NCBI GenBank assembly: GCA_025350695.1
Contig: JANXXI010000168.1
Location: 1-55,631, forward strand
Direction of reading: 5' to 3'
Source: Acidobacteriota bacterium
Lineage (GTDB): Bacteria > Acidobacteriota > Terriglobia > Bryobacterales > Bryobacteraceae
DNA: 55,631 bases
Under the pieces are notes generated by a model that was not told where the DNA came from, did not search any database, and saw only the letters and a list, made by a program, of their open reading frames with translations. The first letter of the stretch is position 1. Each line of letters starts with the position of its first letter. This document shows positions 1 to 8,703 of this stretch, in pieces. The translations under genes were made by a program, and so were the position numbers.

Positions 1-562
1 GGATGAGATTTTCATTGGAGGTAGAGGCTTTGCACAAAGCCTGTACTTTTCAGAATTGGCCGCCGATACACGCCGATTCACACGGATAAAAAAATTCTTA
101 TTGGGTTTGGTTCGGATTTAGGGATTTGGAGTTCGTTTTCGACGAGCCAAAGCCAGCACTTCTGCTTTATGCGCCCCGGCAATTTGGATCTAGCTCCTGA
201 ACGATGAGAGACACAGGGCATGCCGGCGCCGCTCGCCTCTTGTCGTCCGTTCTATCTTCTTGAGCACGATGTGCGGATCCGCGAACACAAGAACCGCAGT
301 GGTGAAATCGCTTCCGTGTTTTGCAAGATCGGTTCGATTTTTGACCGCGTTTCATTCAAACTCCATCGTGAATACAAGTGTATATACGATTGCCGTACGT
401 GCAAGCAGAACCGTTTGCAGAAGAGACAAGCGCCCTCGAATGGATACAGGCAAAACAGCTGGGGCAAAACGATTGCGTAAGCGAGTTAACTGCTTGGCCC
501 AGGGTCAGCGGCGCTAACAATGGCGATCCACTCCGAGGCGCCGATTTAGCGAGGCTCCGGTT
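1..562. other. Intergenic region, no supported gene
   Basis: Several short overlapping open frames occur here on both strands, but none has a recognisable domain, a good ribosome site or convincing codon use, so none is called. A small hairpin lies at 25-42 (7-bp stem, 4-nt loop) followed by a short T-rich stretch, possibly the weak terminator of a gene to the left. At about 61-100 there is a motif with repeated GATxCAC/CGGAT words, resembling one at 18025-18055. The rest shows no structure I can name. Confidence 0.5.
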
Positions 563-590
563 TTGCGCCGGTCATGCCTGCAACTATAAT
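563..590 (+). promoter_or_regulatory. Probable sigma-70-type promoter of the ACP/KAS III pair
   Basis: TTGCGC at 563-568 and a perfect TATAAT at 585-590 are separated by 16 nt. The predicted transcription start is near 597, leaving a leader of about 30 nt before the ATG at 628. The spacing and position fit a housekeeping promoter; this rests on sequence only. Confidence 0.5.
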
Positions 591-627
591 TGGCTATGCG
601 GGGCTTACTGGTAAGGTAAAAGTAGTT

Positions 628-864
628 ATGGACTTACAACAACAAATCAAAGAAGTCGTTCTCAGCGTTGCCACGGATAGCAAAGCTAATCCATCGCCAT
701 CGGAGGCGTTGTTCGAAACAGGCGTGCTGGATTCATTTGGATTGACGGATCTGGTAGCGGCGTTACAAAAAGAGTTCGGCGTTGTAATTCCAGATTCTGA
801 CCTGCGCCCAAAGAACTTTGCTTCGATCGAACAGATAGAAAAGTATCTGGAATCGCGGAAATAG
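628..864 (+). CDS. Acyl carrier protein
   Basis: A 78-residue carrier protein of the phosphopantetheine-binding family. The attachment serine is Ser36 in the motif LDSFGL, followed by the usual helix II (LVAALQKEFGV) and helix IV (SIEQIEKYL). Length matches free-standing ACPs. The ATG at 628 is chosen over one 54 nt upstream because the ACP fold begins at MDLQQQ. The next gene, a KAS III homologue, begins 5 nt after the stop, so the two are surely co-transcribed and the carrier probably delivers or receives its acyl group. The sequence is not a standard housekeeping AcpP and resembles carriers of specialised pathways; the pathway itself is unknown. Confidence 0.9.
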   Translation: MDLQQQIKEVVLSVATDSKANPSPSEALFETGVLDSFGLTDLVAALQKEFGVVIPDSDLRPKNFASIEQIEKYLESRK

Positions 865-869
865 CGCCA

Positions 870-1808
870 GTGGCCTTCATTCGAGCATTCGGATCATACG
901 TCCCTTCACTTGTAGCGGACAATACCGAAGTGGCCGCGCGTTGCGGTTGCGACCCCGAATGGATCCGAACGGCCAGCGGCATTGAGGAACGGCGGGTCGC
1001 TTCAGCGGAAGAAACGGTTGCGGAAATGGGGGCGCGCGCAGCTCTCGATTGTTTGCAGCGGGCCTGTGTGGAGGCATCTCGGATCGGTTTGATTCTGTTC
1101 TCCAGCGGCTCGACCGAACAGCGCTTTCCGGGCGCGGGGGTAGAAGCGGCGCTGAAGCTGGGACTAGCTGGGACACCCGTCATTGACTTGCCGATGGCCA
1201 GCGCCGGCTCCTTGTTCGCCATGGCGCTTGCCTCGCAATTGGCAGCGGTGTATGGAGAGGTGTTGGTTATAGCCTCCGAGAAGATGACGCCGGTTGTATG
1301 GCGTCAGCCAGTTGATCGCAATACTGCCATCCTATTTGGCGATGGGGCCGGAGCCGTACTGGTAAGTAGTGAAGCTGGAACCGCGGAAGTTTTGCGCGCA
1401 GTGCTTCATTCCGATGGAGAATTCGCAGCGGATTTGCGGTTGCCCTTCGAGGGCCCGTTACACATGAATGGTCCGGTGGTGATTCTGCAGGCTGCCAGAA
1501 AGATCCCGGCTGTGATAGCGGAGGCGTTACAGTGCAACGGTCTCGCCGCCACTGACGTGGAAAGCTACTTAATGCACCAGGCAAACAGCAATCTGATTGT
1601 TCGAGTCGCGCGAAGTTTAGGCGTGGCCCCTGATAAGTTTTACTCAAACATCGCTCGCTACGGAAACACGTCTTCCGCATCAATGTTGATTGCCGCTAAG
1701 GAGTGGAGCCAGGTGGCCGGATTCGGCGCCGGCCGTTACGTGGTATTTGCGGGATTCGGAGCTGGATTCCATTGGGGGGCGCTGGTGGTCCGTGGCATTT
1801 CCTTCTAA
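870..1808 (+). CDS. 3-oxoacyl-ACP synthase III homologue with active-site Ser
   Basis: A 312-residue thiolase-fold protein of the FabH/KAS III family, starting at GTG 5 nt behind the ACP gene. FabH enzymes use a Cys-His-Asn triad. His236 (in LMHQANSNLI) and Asn266 (in YGNTSSASM) are present, but the nucleophile position reads MASAGS, giving Ser111 instead of Cys. The glycine-rich GDGAGAVL and C-terminal FGAGFHWGA motifs are intact, so the fold is conserved. Ser-type KAS III homologues are known, for example DpsC of daunorubicin biosynthesis, where they act in starter-unit transfer. Acyl transfer or an unusual condensation in a small secondary pathway with the adjacent ACP is therefore more likely than housekeeping fatty-acid initiation. 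Confidence 0.85.
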   Translation: MAFIRAFGSYVPSLVADNTEVAARCGCDPEWIRTASGIEERRVASAEETVAEMGARAALDCLQRACVEASRIGLILFSSGSTEQRFPGAGVEAALKLGLAGTPVIDLPMASAGSLFAMALASQLAAVYGEVLVIASEKMTPVVWRQPVDRNTAILFGDGAGAVLVSSEAGTAEVLRAVLHSDGEFAADLRLPFEGPLHMNGPVVILQAARKIPAVIAEALQCNGLAATDVESYLMHQANSNLIVRVARSLGVAPDKFYSNIARYGNTSSASMLIAAKEWSQVAGFGAGRYVVFAGFGAGFHWGALVVRGISF

Positions 1809-1854
1809 GCGTGCGTGCCCGTTGGCGCTTAGGCGCAGCAGGTACAATCACTAC

Positions 1855-3996
1855 ATGCGTTTCCCGGCCGCCTTGCTCGTATTTCTCCTGACCCTCCTGT
1901 GTTTTTCTCAGGAGACCCAGGACCTCAACATTAAGGTCAATGTCAATTTGATCCAGGTGGATGTCACGGTCCTCGACAAATCCGGGCGGCACGTTGAGGG
2001 ACTCACCGCTGACGACTTCGAGGTATTTCGCGACGGAAAGCGCCAAGTCATCAAGAACGTTATCTTTGTTTCCCGGCCTCCCGTTAAGCCTGAACCGCCG
2101 GCGCCATCCGGGTTAACCGCGCCCTCCACTTTGCTCGCCTCCAGCTTGCCGGGCAAACAACTAAAAGCTCAGGATGTCCGCCGGACAATTGCGATCTACA
2201 TCGACGATCTCAGCATCAATTTCGCGAACCTTCTTCCCGTTCACGATGCGCTCCGCAAGTTTGTCGAAGAGCAAGTGCAACCGGGCGATCTTGTTGCCGT
2301 CTACGTTTCATCAGGCGGACTAGGACTGTTCCAGCAATTCACCACCGACAAGCGCGCCATCCTGGCCAGCATTGAACGCGTGCGCTATCGCAGCCTGAAT
2401 GGGGTTGACTCTTTGGCGCCGATTTCCACCAATCCAGCCGAAGAAGATCCGAATCCAAGCATTGCGCAACAGGCCCTTGAAATGCGTCTGCAAGAGGAAG
2501 TTAACATGCAATCACGGCAGGACATGTTGACCGCGGGCATGCTTTCCACAGCCAGTTTCATCGTACGCGGCCTGCGAGAATTGCCCGGGCGTAAATCCAT
2601 GGTGGTCTTCTCCGAAAGCATTCAATTGAACGACATTCCGAAGGCTTTTACGAATCCGAATGCAACCGCGATGTCGCCGGGCGGCATGGGCTCTGTTCGC
2701 GATCGGACTGTCGCGGCCTTGAACTCTTTGGTTGATCTGGCCAACCGGTCCGGAGTTACTTTCTACACGGTCGATCCGCGCGGTTTGCAGCCATTGGGAC
2801 TCACCGCCGCCGATCAGGTATCGGGCAGCGCTCGGGCTATGCAAGGCCGCCTACAGCAACGGGAAATGGATTTCTCCTCGTCGCAGGATGGCATGGCGAC
2901 GCTTGCCGAGGAAACGGGCGGACTATTCTTCCATAACACGAACGATCTTGGCCGCGCGATGGCCGAAGCAGCAAAGGACCAGGATGGTTACTATCTGATC
3001 GCCTTCAAACCGGACGATGTTACGTTTGAGAAGACCAGACAAGGCCAAGCGAAAACTCACAGGTTGTCTATTAAAGTCCGCAAGCCTGGGCTCAAGGTGC
3101 GCTTCCGCAAGAGCTTTTCAGGTGGTGTGGATTCCGACGTGGCGCCTGCCGCGTCCAATCCGATGCTGACCGCGATGCAGAGCCCGTTCCGTTCGCTAGA
3201 TATTCCGATGAAGTTGACGCCACTCTATTTGGAAGATGAAAAGGCGGGCTCCTTCATTCGCGCCTACCTGTTTGTGGACCCAAGCCGCTTTCAGTTTGTG
3301 GATGACCCGGCGGAGGCGGGCGACAACGATCAAAGCCCGTGGAAGAAAACCGTGGCCGATCAATTGCTGGTGCTCTATGACCAAAACGGCGCGGTGGTTG
3401 ATCGCGTGGCGCAAAGCCAGACGATTCGGCTGCGCAAGGCAGGGATGGAAAAAGCAATGAAAAATGGCATGGTGCAAATGATGGACATTCCAGTGAAGCG
3501 GCCCGGTCCATACCAGTTGCGCGCCGCGATGATGGACAACGCAACGAAGAAAACGGGATCCTCCGCGCAATTCATTTTCATTCCTGACCTGAAGAACAAG
3601 CAACTGGCGATGTCCGATGTAGGCGTTACCACGGAGGCGTTTCTGCAGGCTAAATCGGCCGATGGCAGTCCTGGATTGCGCGTGCTGCATGGAGGCGACA
3701 AGTTGGTTTATACCGCCTACATTTACAATGCGAAAGAGATGAAGGGCGGTGGCAAGCCCAACCTGGAAACGCAGGTGATCCTTTATCGCGACGGCAAAGT
3801 TGTGTTTACCGGAAAACGAACTACCTTTCAACCGGCTGGGTTCGTTGAAGGCAAGCAGCTGCCGCTGCGGGGCACCTTGCAGCTTGGATCGAACATTGCC
3901 CTGGGTGAGTATGCGGTGCAGGTTGCCGTGCGCGATCTTGAGGCGCCGAAGAAGCAGCAGTTCGCGGTGAGGGCTGCGGATTTTGAAGTACGGTAG
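1855..3996 (+). CDS. VWFA-related domain secreted protein
   Basis: A 713-residue exported protein. It starts at ATG 1855 because a signal peptide ([19 protein letters not shown]) begins there; the frame is open further upstream but overlaps the KAS III gene. After the signal comes a short beta region typical of these proteins ([20 protein letters not shown], then [13 protein letters not shown]), then a von Willebrand type A-like domain at about residues 100-370, in which [13 protein letters not shown] is the strand carrying the MIDAS-like Asp. This is the acidobacterial VWFA-related family. The C-terminal half (about 400-713) looks like beta-rich extracellular domains. The ligand is unknown. 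The S9 peptidase gene follows after 8 nt. Confidence 0.85.
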   Translation: MRFPAALLVFLLTLLCFSQETQDLNIKVNVNLIQVDVTVLDKSGRHVEGLTADDFEVFRDGKRQVIKNVIFVSRPPVKPEPPAPSGLTAPSTLLASSLPGKQLKAQDVRRTIAIYIDDLSINFANLLPVHDALRKFVEEQVQPGDLVAVYVSSGGLGLFQQFTTDKRAILASIERVRYRSLNGVDSLAPISTNPAEEDPNPSIAQQALEMRLQEEVNMQSRQDMLTAGMLSTASFIVRGLRELPGRKSMVVFSESIQLNDIPKAFTNPNATAMSPGGMGSVRDRTVAALNSLVDLANRSGVTFYTVDPRGLQPLGLTAADQVSGSARAMQGRLQQREMDFSSSQDGMATLAEETGGLFFHNTNDLGRAMAEAAKDQDGYYLIAFKPDDVTFEKTRQGQAKTHRLSIKVRKPGLKVRFRKSFSGGVDSDVAPAASNPMLTAMQSPFRSLDIPMKLTPLYLEDEKAGSFIRAYLFVDPSRFQFVDDPAEAGDNDQSPWKKTVADQLLVLYDQNGAVVDRVAQSQTIRLRKAGMEKAMKNGMVQMMDIPVKRPGPYQLRAAMMDNATKKTGSSAQFIFIPDLKNKQLAMSDVGVTTEAFLQAKSADGSPGLRVLHGGDKLVYTAYIYNAKEMKGGGKPNLETQVILYRDGKVVFTGKRTTFQPAGFVEGKQLPLRGTLQLGSNIALGEYAVQVAVRDLEAPKKQQFAVRAADFEVR

Positions 3997-4004
3997 AAGA
4001 CACC

Positions 4005-6545
4005 ATGACCTTAACCATTCGAAGATCGACCCTACCTTTTTTTGTTGCCTTCGCCACAGGCGTCCTGTTGGGTCAGGGAACACTCGCCGACTACCAACGC
4101 GCCCAGGGATTGCAGGCGAAGGCTCGCAACCTGGTGGTGAACGTCCCCGGAGCAGTCACCTGGATTGATGCCACCAACCATTTCTGGTATCCGCGCACGG
4201 TGAAAGGTGGTACTGAATTCATGCTTGTGGATGCCGCCGCGGGGTCCAAGCAACTAGCCTTCGATCACGACAAACTGGCGGGTGCGATTTCCAAGGTGAC
4301 GGGCCAGACCCATAAGGGTTTGGCCTTGCCCTTCGCTCCAGTTCCGGTTGGACGTGGTAGTGGAGGGGGACGGCTTGGCGCCACTACTTCAACTGCTCCG
4401 CTTACCTTTCTCGACGGCCAGACATCCATTCAATTCGGCTTCGGTGGCTCGCTCTATAAGTGCGCGCTGACCAATTACGAATGCAAAAAAGAAGGGGCCA
4501 TCCCGCCATCGCCGGCCGGACGCGGCAATGCCGCCAATCCTGAAGGGCCCGGCGGCGACCCGGTTGATGGGCTTGAATATCAGCCGCCACCACCACAGAT
4601 TGGCAACGAGGGTATCCTTGGCCGAGGTCAGCGATCTTGCGCACCTCAGCCGGCGCGGCCTACAGAGGGTAACGTAAGGGAGACGCGTCTCGGAGTGGGC
4701 TCGCAATTTTCTGGTCAGCTTCCCCCTGACCCTCCGAATGTCTGCGTTTCCTTCGACGGAAAATGGGAAGCGTTCATTCAAAACTTCAATGTCTTCGTCA
4801 AGCCGGTAGGCAAGCAGAATGCGTTTCCGCTAAGCTACGACGGGTCTGAAGGTAATTACTATACGCTGCGCACGGTGGCGTGGTCACCCGATTCCAAAAA
4901 GTTGGCGGCCTATCACACGCGTCCAGGGTACGACCGCAGGGTGTCGTATATCGAAACGTCTCCCAGTGACCAGTTGCAGCCGAAACACACGACGATCTTT
5001 TATCGTAAGCCGGGCGATGCGCTCGATATCGCCTATCCCGTGCTGTTCGATCTGGAAAGCAGGGCGGCTATTGAAATCGATCAGGCGCTGTTTCCGAACC
5101 CTTATTCGCTGAGTTCGCCAGCATGGTGGAAGGATAGCCGGGGCTTCACGTTTGAATACAATCAGCGCGGCCATCAGGCTTACACCGTCATTGAAGTCGA
5201 TGCGCGCACCGCCAAGGCGCGGCCGTTGGTTGCCGAACAAACCAGGACTTTCTTTTACTACAACAACCTGGGACCGGGGCTTTCCGGCGGCAGGAAATAT
5301 CGACGCGACATAAACGACGGCAAGGAAATTATCTGGGCCTCGGAACGCGACGGTTGGGAACATCTCTATCTTTACGACGGCATAAGCGGCAAGGTCAAAA
5401 ACCAAATTACCAAGGGCAACTGGCTGGTGCGGAACGTCGATTTCGTGGACGACGAGAAGCGGCAAATATGGTTTGAAGCGGGCTGCATGGTTCCCGGTCA
5501 AGATCCGTATTTCACGCAGATGTACCGGATCAACTTCGACGGTACGGGCTTGACGAAACTGACCGGGGCCGACGGCACGCACACTGTCATCTTCTCGCCT
5601 GACCGCAAATACTATGTCGACACGTGGCAGCGTGTTGATCTTCCACCGGCTGCTCAACTGCGCCGCACCGCGGACCAAACGGTCATCATGGATCTGGAAA
5701 AAGGCGACGCGTCTGCTCTGCTGGCGGCAGGCTTCCGGTTCCCCGAAGTTTTCGTGGCCAAGGGCCGTGATGGCGAGACCGATATTTGGGGCGTCATTAT
5801 CCGGCCGATGAATTACGATCCGGCTAAGAAATATCCGGTGATCGAGAACATCTATGCTGGGCCGCAAGGCTCCTTCGTTCCTAAGACATTCAGCGCGGTA
5901 TCGGCCGATCAGGCGCTTGCCGAACTCGGCTTCATCGTCGTGCATATTGATGGCATGGGCACCAGCAACCGTTCAAAGGCGTTTCACGATGTGGCGTTCA
6001 AAAACCTTGGCGATGCCGGCTTTCCTGATCGCCTTTTGTGGCACAAAGCCGTGGCCGCGAAGTATCCTTCTTATGATATTTCCCGCGTGGGGATCTTCGG
6101 TACTTCGGCCGGCGGACAAAGCTCGCTGGGCGGCGTGTTGTTCTATCCGGAGTTTTACAAAGTGGTGGTGACCAACAGTGGTTGCCACGACAATCGGATG
6201 GATAAGATCTGGTGGAATGAGCAGTGGATGAGTTGGCCGCTGGGTCCGCATTATGCCGCATCGTCGAACGTCGATAACGCTCACCGGCTTAAGGGAAAAG
6301 CTCTGATCATTGTGGGTGAGATGGATAGCAACGTCGACCCGGCTTCGTCCATGCAGGTTGTGAATGCGCTGGTGAAAGCGCACAAACACTTTGACATGCT
6401 GTACATTCCGGGGCAAAATCACGGCGTTGGAATCCTGGCCAATGAGCACTACCGGGACGACTATTTCGTCCATAATCTTTTGGGTGTGGAACCACCGGAC
6501 TGGAACCGCGGGTTTCAGGACGGCATTGCGTTTACGCCCGATTAG
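4005..6545 (+). CDS. S9 family (DPP IV-like) serine peptidase
   Basis: An 846-residue exported prolyl-oligopeptidase-type peptidase. An N-terminal hydrophobic segment ([14 protein letters not shown]) is probably a signal peptide. The middle is a beta-propeller (for example [18 protein letters not shown] and [14 protein letters not shown]), and the C-terminal alpha/beta-hydrolase carries the triad Ser701 (GTSAGG), Asp774 (GEMDSN) and His806 (GQNHG). A Gly/Pro-rich insertion occupies about residues 110-235 and is not part of the usual family fold. The enzyme should cleave N-terminal dipeptides from short peptides in the periplasm or outside. It lies 8 nt behind the VWFA gene and 22 nt before the DUF885 gene, suggesting one operon. 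Confidence 0.92.
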   Translation: MTLTIRRSTLPFFVAFATGVLLGQGTLADYQRAQGLQAKARNLVVNVPGAVTWIDATNHFWYPRTVKGGTEFMLVDAAAGSKQLAFDHDKLAGAISKVTGQTHKGLALPFAPVPVGRGSGGGRLGATTSTAPLTFLDGQTSIQFGFGGSLYKCALTNYECKKEGAIPPSPAGRGNAANPEGPGGDPVDGLEYQPPPPQIGNEGILGRGQRSCAPQPARPTEGNVRETRLGVGSQFSGQLPPDPPNVCVSFDGKWEAFIQNFNVFVKPVGKQNAFPLSYDGSEGNYYTLRTVAWSPDSKKLAAYHTRPGYDRRVSYIETSPSDQLQPKHTTIFYRKPGDALDIAYPVLFDLESRAAIEIDQALFPNPYSLSSPAWWKDSRGFTFEYNQRGHQAYTVIEVDARTAKARPLVAEQTRTFFYYNNLGPGLSGGRKYRRDINDGKEIIWASERDGWEHLYLYDGISGKVKNQITKGNWLVRNVDFVDDEKRQIWFEAGCMVPGQDPYFTQMYRINFDGTGLTKLTGADGTHTVIFSPDRKYYVDTWQRVDLPPAAQLRRTADQTVIMDLEKGDASALLAAGFRFPEVFVAKGRDGETDIWGVIIRPMNYDPAKKYPVIENIYAGPQGSFVPKTFSAVSADQALAELGFIVVHIDGMGTSNRSKAFHDVAFKNLGDAGFPDRLLWHKAVAAKYPSYDISRVGIFGTSAGGQSSLGGVLFYPEFYKVVVTNSGCHDNRMDKIWWNEQWMSWPLGPHYAASSNVDNAHRLKGKALIIVGEMDSNVDPASSMQVVNALVKAHKHFDMLYIPGQNHGVGILANEHYRDDYFVHNLLGVEPPDWNRGFQDGIAFTPD

Positions 6546-6567
6546 CAGTTACACTCGCGTATCCAAT

Positions 6568-8454
6568 ATGAGAAACAGACTTTGCTTCGCCCTCTGTTTT
6601 CTGGCTGCCTGCGCAACCTGCCGGCCGGCGCTCAACGCTCAACCCAAATTCGCCAATTCGGACCTCGATTTGTCGGCCAGCCCCATGCGGCCGTTTATTG
6701 AAGCCTTCAGTGTTGACCGCGCGAACCTGCTGCGTTATTACGCGGTGCAGCTCGATCCGGGACGAAGTGAACGTATGCGGCGATACCTGACCGACTGGCG
6801 CGAGCGGTTGAAGGGAATCAATTTCGATGCCATGCCGCAGGACGGCAAAGTGGACTATGTGGTTTTTCGCAACTACCTTGAGCATGAACTGAAGAAACTG
6901 GATTTCGATGCCAAGTCACAAGCCGAAACCGCTCCCTACATGCCGTTTGCGGCAACCATTATCGGGCTCGAAGAAACCCGCAAAAAGACTACGCCGCTGA
7001 GAGCTCAGGATGCGGCCGCGAAACTGGCTGCCCTTGCTGCGGAGATAGAGAACGCCCGCAAAACGGTGGATCAGCAAATGCGTTCGGCCCCACAGGAAGG
7101 CGTACAGCAGCGAAAGGTGATCGGCGCCCGTGCGGCAAGCGATGTCACTGCACTGCGTGGCGTTCTTCGTTCCTGGTACTCCTTTTACGACAGCTACGAT
7201 CCCCTTTTCACGTGGTGGGCGAACGAAACGTATACGGCGGCTGACGCGGCGCTGCTGAGTTACTCGTCCTTTATTCGCGAGCGCGTCGGCGGATTACGTC
7301 CTCTTCCGGAGCCGGCAACCGGGCCAGCCGTTCAAGCGGGACGATCTGCCGGTGGCGGGCGCGGGGGAGCGGGCGCCGGACGCGGTGGACCGGTTCCAGG
7401 AACAGCCGGAGCGCGGGCCGGTTCCACCGACGACATTGTCGGCAATCCGATTGGGCGCGAATCTTTGATGAGCGAGTTAGCGTTCGAGATGATCCCCTAT
7501 ACTCCTGAGGAGCTCATCGCCATCGCCAACAAAGAGTTCGCCTGGTGCGAAGAGGAGATGAAGCGCGCCTCACGCGAAATGGGCTTTGGCGACGACTGGA
7601 AGAAGGCTCTCGAAAAGGTCAAGACGCTGTACGTGGAGCCGGGCAAGCAGCCCGAGTTGATTCGCCAACTGGCGCGCGAGGCCGAAAAGTTTCTCGACGA
7701 TCATAACCTGATTACCGTTCCTTCGGTGGCTCACGAAACCTGGCGGATGGAGATGATGCCGCCCGAACGGCAGTTGGTAAATCCCTTCTTCACCGGAGGC
7801 GAAACGATCAGCGTGTCCTACCCGGTTGCAGGCATGACTTACGAGCAAAAACTGATGAGCATGCGCGGCAACAATATTCACTTTTCCCGCGCCACCGTTT
7901 TCCATGAACTGATTCCCGGTCACGAACTGCAGGGCTACATGGCCTCGCACTTCCGGCCATACCGTTCCGACATTGGCGGCACGCCTTTTGTGACCGAAGG
8001 ATGGGCGCTTTATTGGGAACTGCTGTTGTACGAAATGAAATTCCAAAAGACGCCGGAAGATCGCGTGGGCGCATTGTTTTGGAGAATGCATCGCTGCGCC
8101 CGCATCATCTTCTCGTTGAACTTCCACTTGGGAAATATGACTCCCGCTGAAAGCATCGAGTTCCTGGTGGATCGCGTCGGTCACGAACGGGAAAACGCGG
8201 TTGGCGAAGTGCGCCGGTCCTTCGCCGGCGGCTACTCACCTTTGTATCAGGCGGCCTATTTGCTGGGGGGCATGCAGATGTTTGCGCTGCGGGAAGAACT
8301 GGTTGCGCCAGGCAAAATGACGGACCGGCAATTTCACGATGCGGTGCTAAGAGAGAACCGCATTCCCATCGAGATGCTCCGCGCGGCTCTGTCCGGCCAG
8401 AAGCTGACTCGGGAATATATGACGACTTGGAAATTCTACGGCAACCTGAAGTAA
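6568..8454 (+). CDS. DUF885 family putative zinc metallopeptidase
   Basis: A 628-residue exported protein starting at ATG 6568, where a signal peptide (MRNRLCFALCFLAACATC) begins; the same frame is open upstream but overlaps the peptidase gene. The DUF885 signature is present: FHELIPGHELQ, an HExxxxH-like zinc motif, followed by TEGWALYWE, which supplies further ligands in the family. The C-terminal half (about 300-628) is the conserved catalytic region. A Gly/Arg/Ala-rich linker at about 259-286 (GGGRGGAGAGRGG) interrupts the protein and is probably disordered. Context with an S9 peptidase suggests extracytoplasmic peptide degradation. DUF885 substrates are largely undefined. Confidence 0.88.
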   Translation: MRNRLCFALCFLAACATCRPALNAQPKFANSDLDLSASPMRPFIEAFSVDRANLLRYYAVQLDPGRSERMRRYLTDWRERLKGINFDAMPQDGKVDYVVFRNYLEHELKKLDFDAKSQAETAPYMPFAATIIGLEETRKKTTPLRAQDAAAKLAALAAEIENARKTVDQQMRSAPQEGVQQRKVIGARAASDVTALRGVLRSWYSFYDSYDPLFTWWANETYTAADAALLSYSSFIRERVGGLRPLPEPATGPAVQAGRSAGGGRGGAGAGRGGPVPGTAGARAGSTDDIVGNPIGRESLMSELAFEMIPYTPEELIAIANKEFAWCEEEMKRASREMGFGDDWKKALEKVKTLYVEPGKQPELIRQLAREAEKFLDDHNLITVPSVAHETWRMEMMPPERQLVNPFFTGGETISVSYPVAGMTYEQKLMSMRGNNIHFSRATVFHELIPGHELQGYMASHFRPYRSDIGGTPFVTEGWALYWELLLYEMKFQKTPEDRVGALFWRMHRCARIIFSLNFHLGNMTPAESIEFLVDRVGHERENAVGEVRRSFAGGYSPLYQAAYLLGGMQMFALREELVAPGKMTDRQFHDAVLRENRIPIEMLRAALSGQKLTREYMTTWKFYGNLK

Positions 8455-8470
8455 GGCCGAGCCATGCTTC

Positions 8471-8596
8471 GCGGGCGGACCTAAGGACGCCCTGCCCCGG
8501 TTCGCCAAGCTAAGTTGCATGGGCTACCGCTAACTTAACTCACTACGCTTCGAGCGATCACCGCTCCCTCAGCAGGGCGTCCTTGACACCGCCCGC
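8471..8596. repeat. Inverted-repeat element downstream of the DUF885 gene
   Basis: Arms at 8471-8494 and 8573-8596 pair over 24 bp with 4 central mismatches; the inner 12 bp (AAGGACGCCCTG against its complement) are perfect. A further short pair (TAAGTT/AACTTA) lies inside, and a CCTACG-ATG-CGTAGG hairpin follows at 8596-8610. The structure fills most of the gap before the next gene. It could be a dispersed REP-like element or a terminator-like fold; there is no T-run. Confidence 0.55.
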
Positions 8597-8703
8597 CTAC
8601 GATGCGTAGGCCCTACCTACCGCTATGATAGGATCAAGCGCTTTATCCTTTTCCCCTCTGGAGGCTGGCAATTCCCAATAAAACGTCCAAGTCGCGGCTT
8701 TAC

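Noticed and set aside
220-517. Overlapping small open frames on both strands near the left edge
   Set aside because: No domain, signal or ribosome site, and unusual residue composition; several mutually exclusive frames cover the same DNA.
4884-5945. Long minus-strand open frame opposite the S9 peptidase gene
   Set aside because: It mirrors the codon pattern of the plus-strand peptidase, which has a full catalytic triad; the antisense product has no family features.
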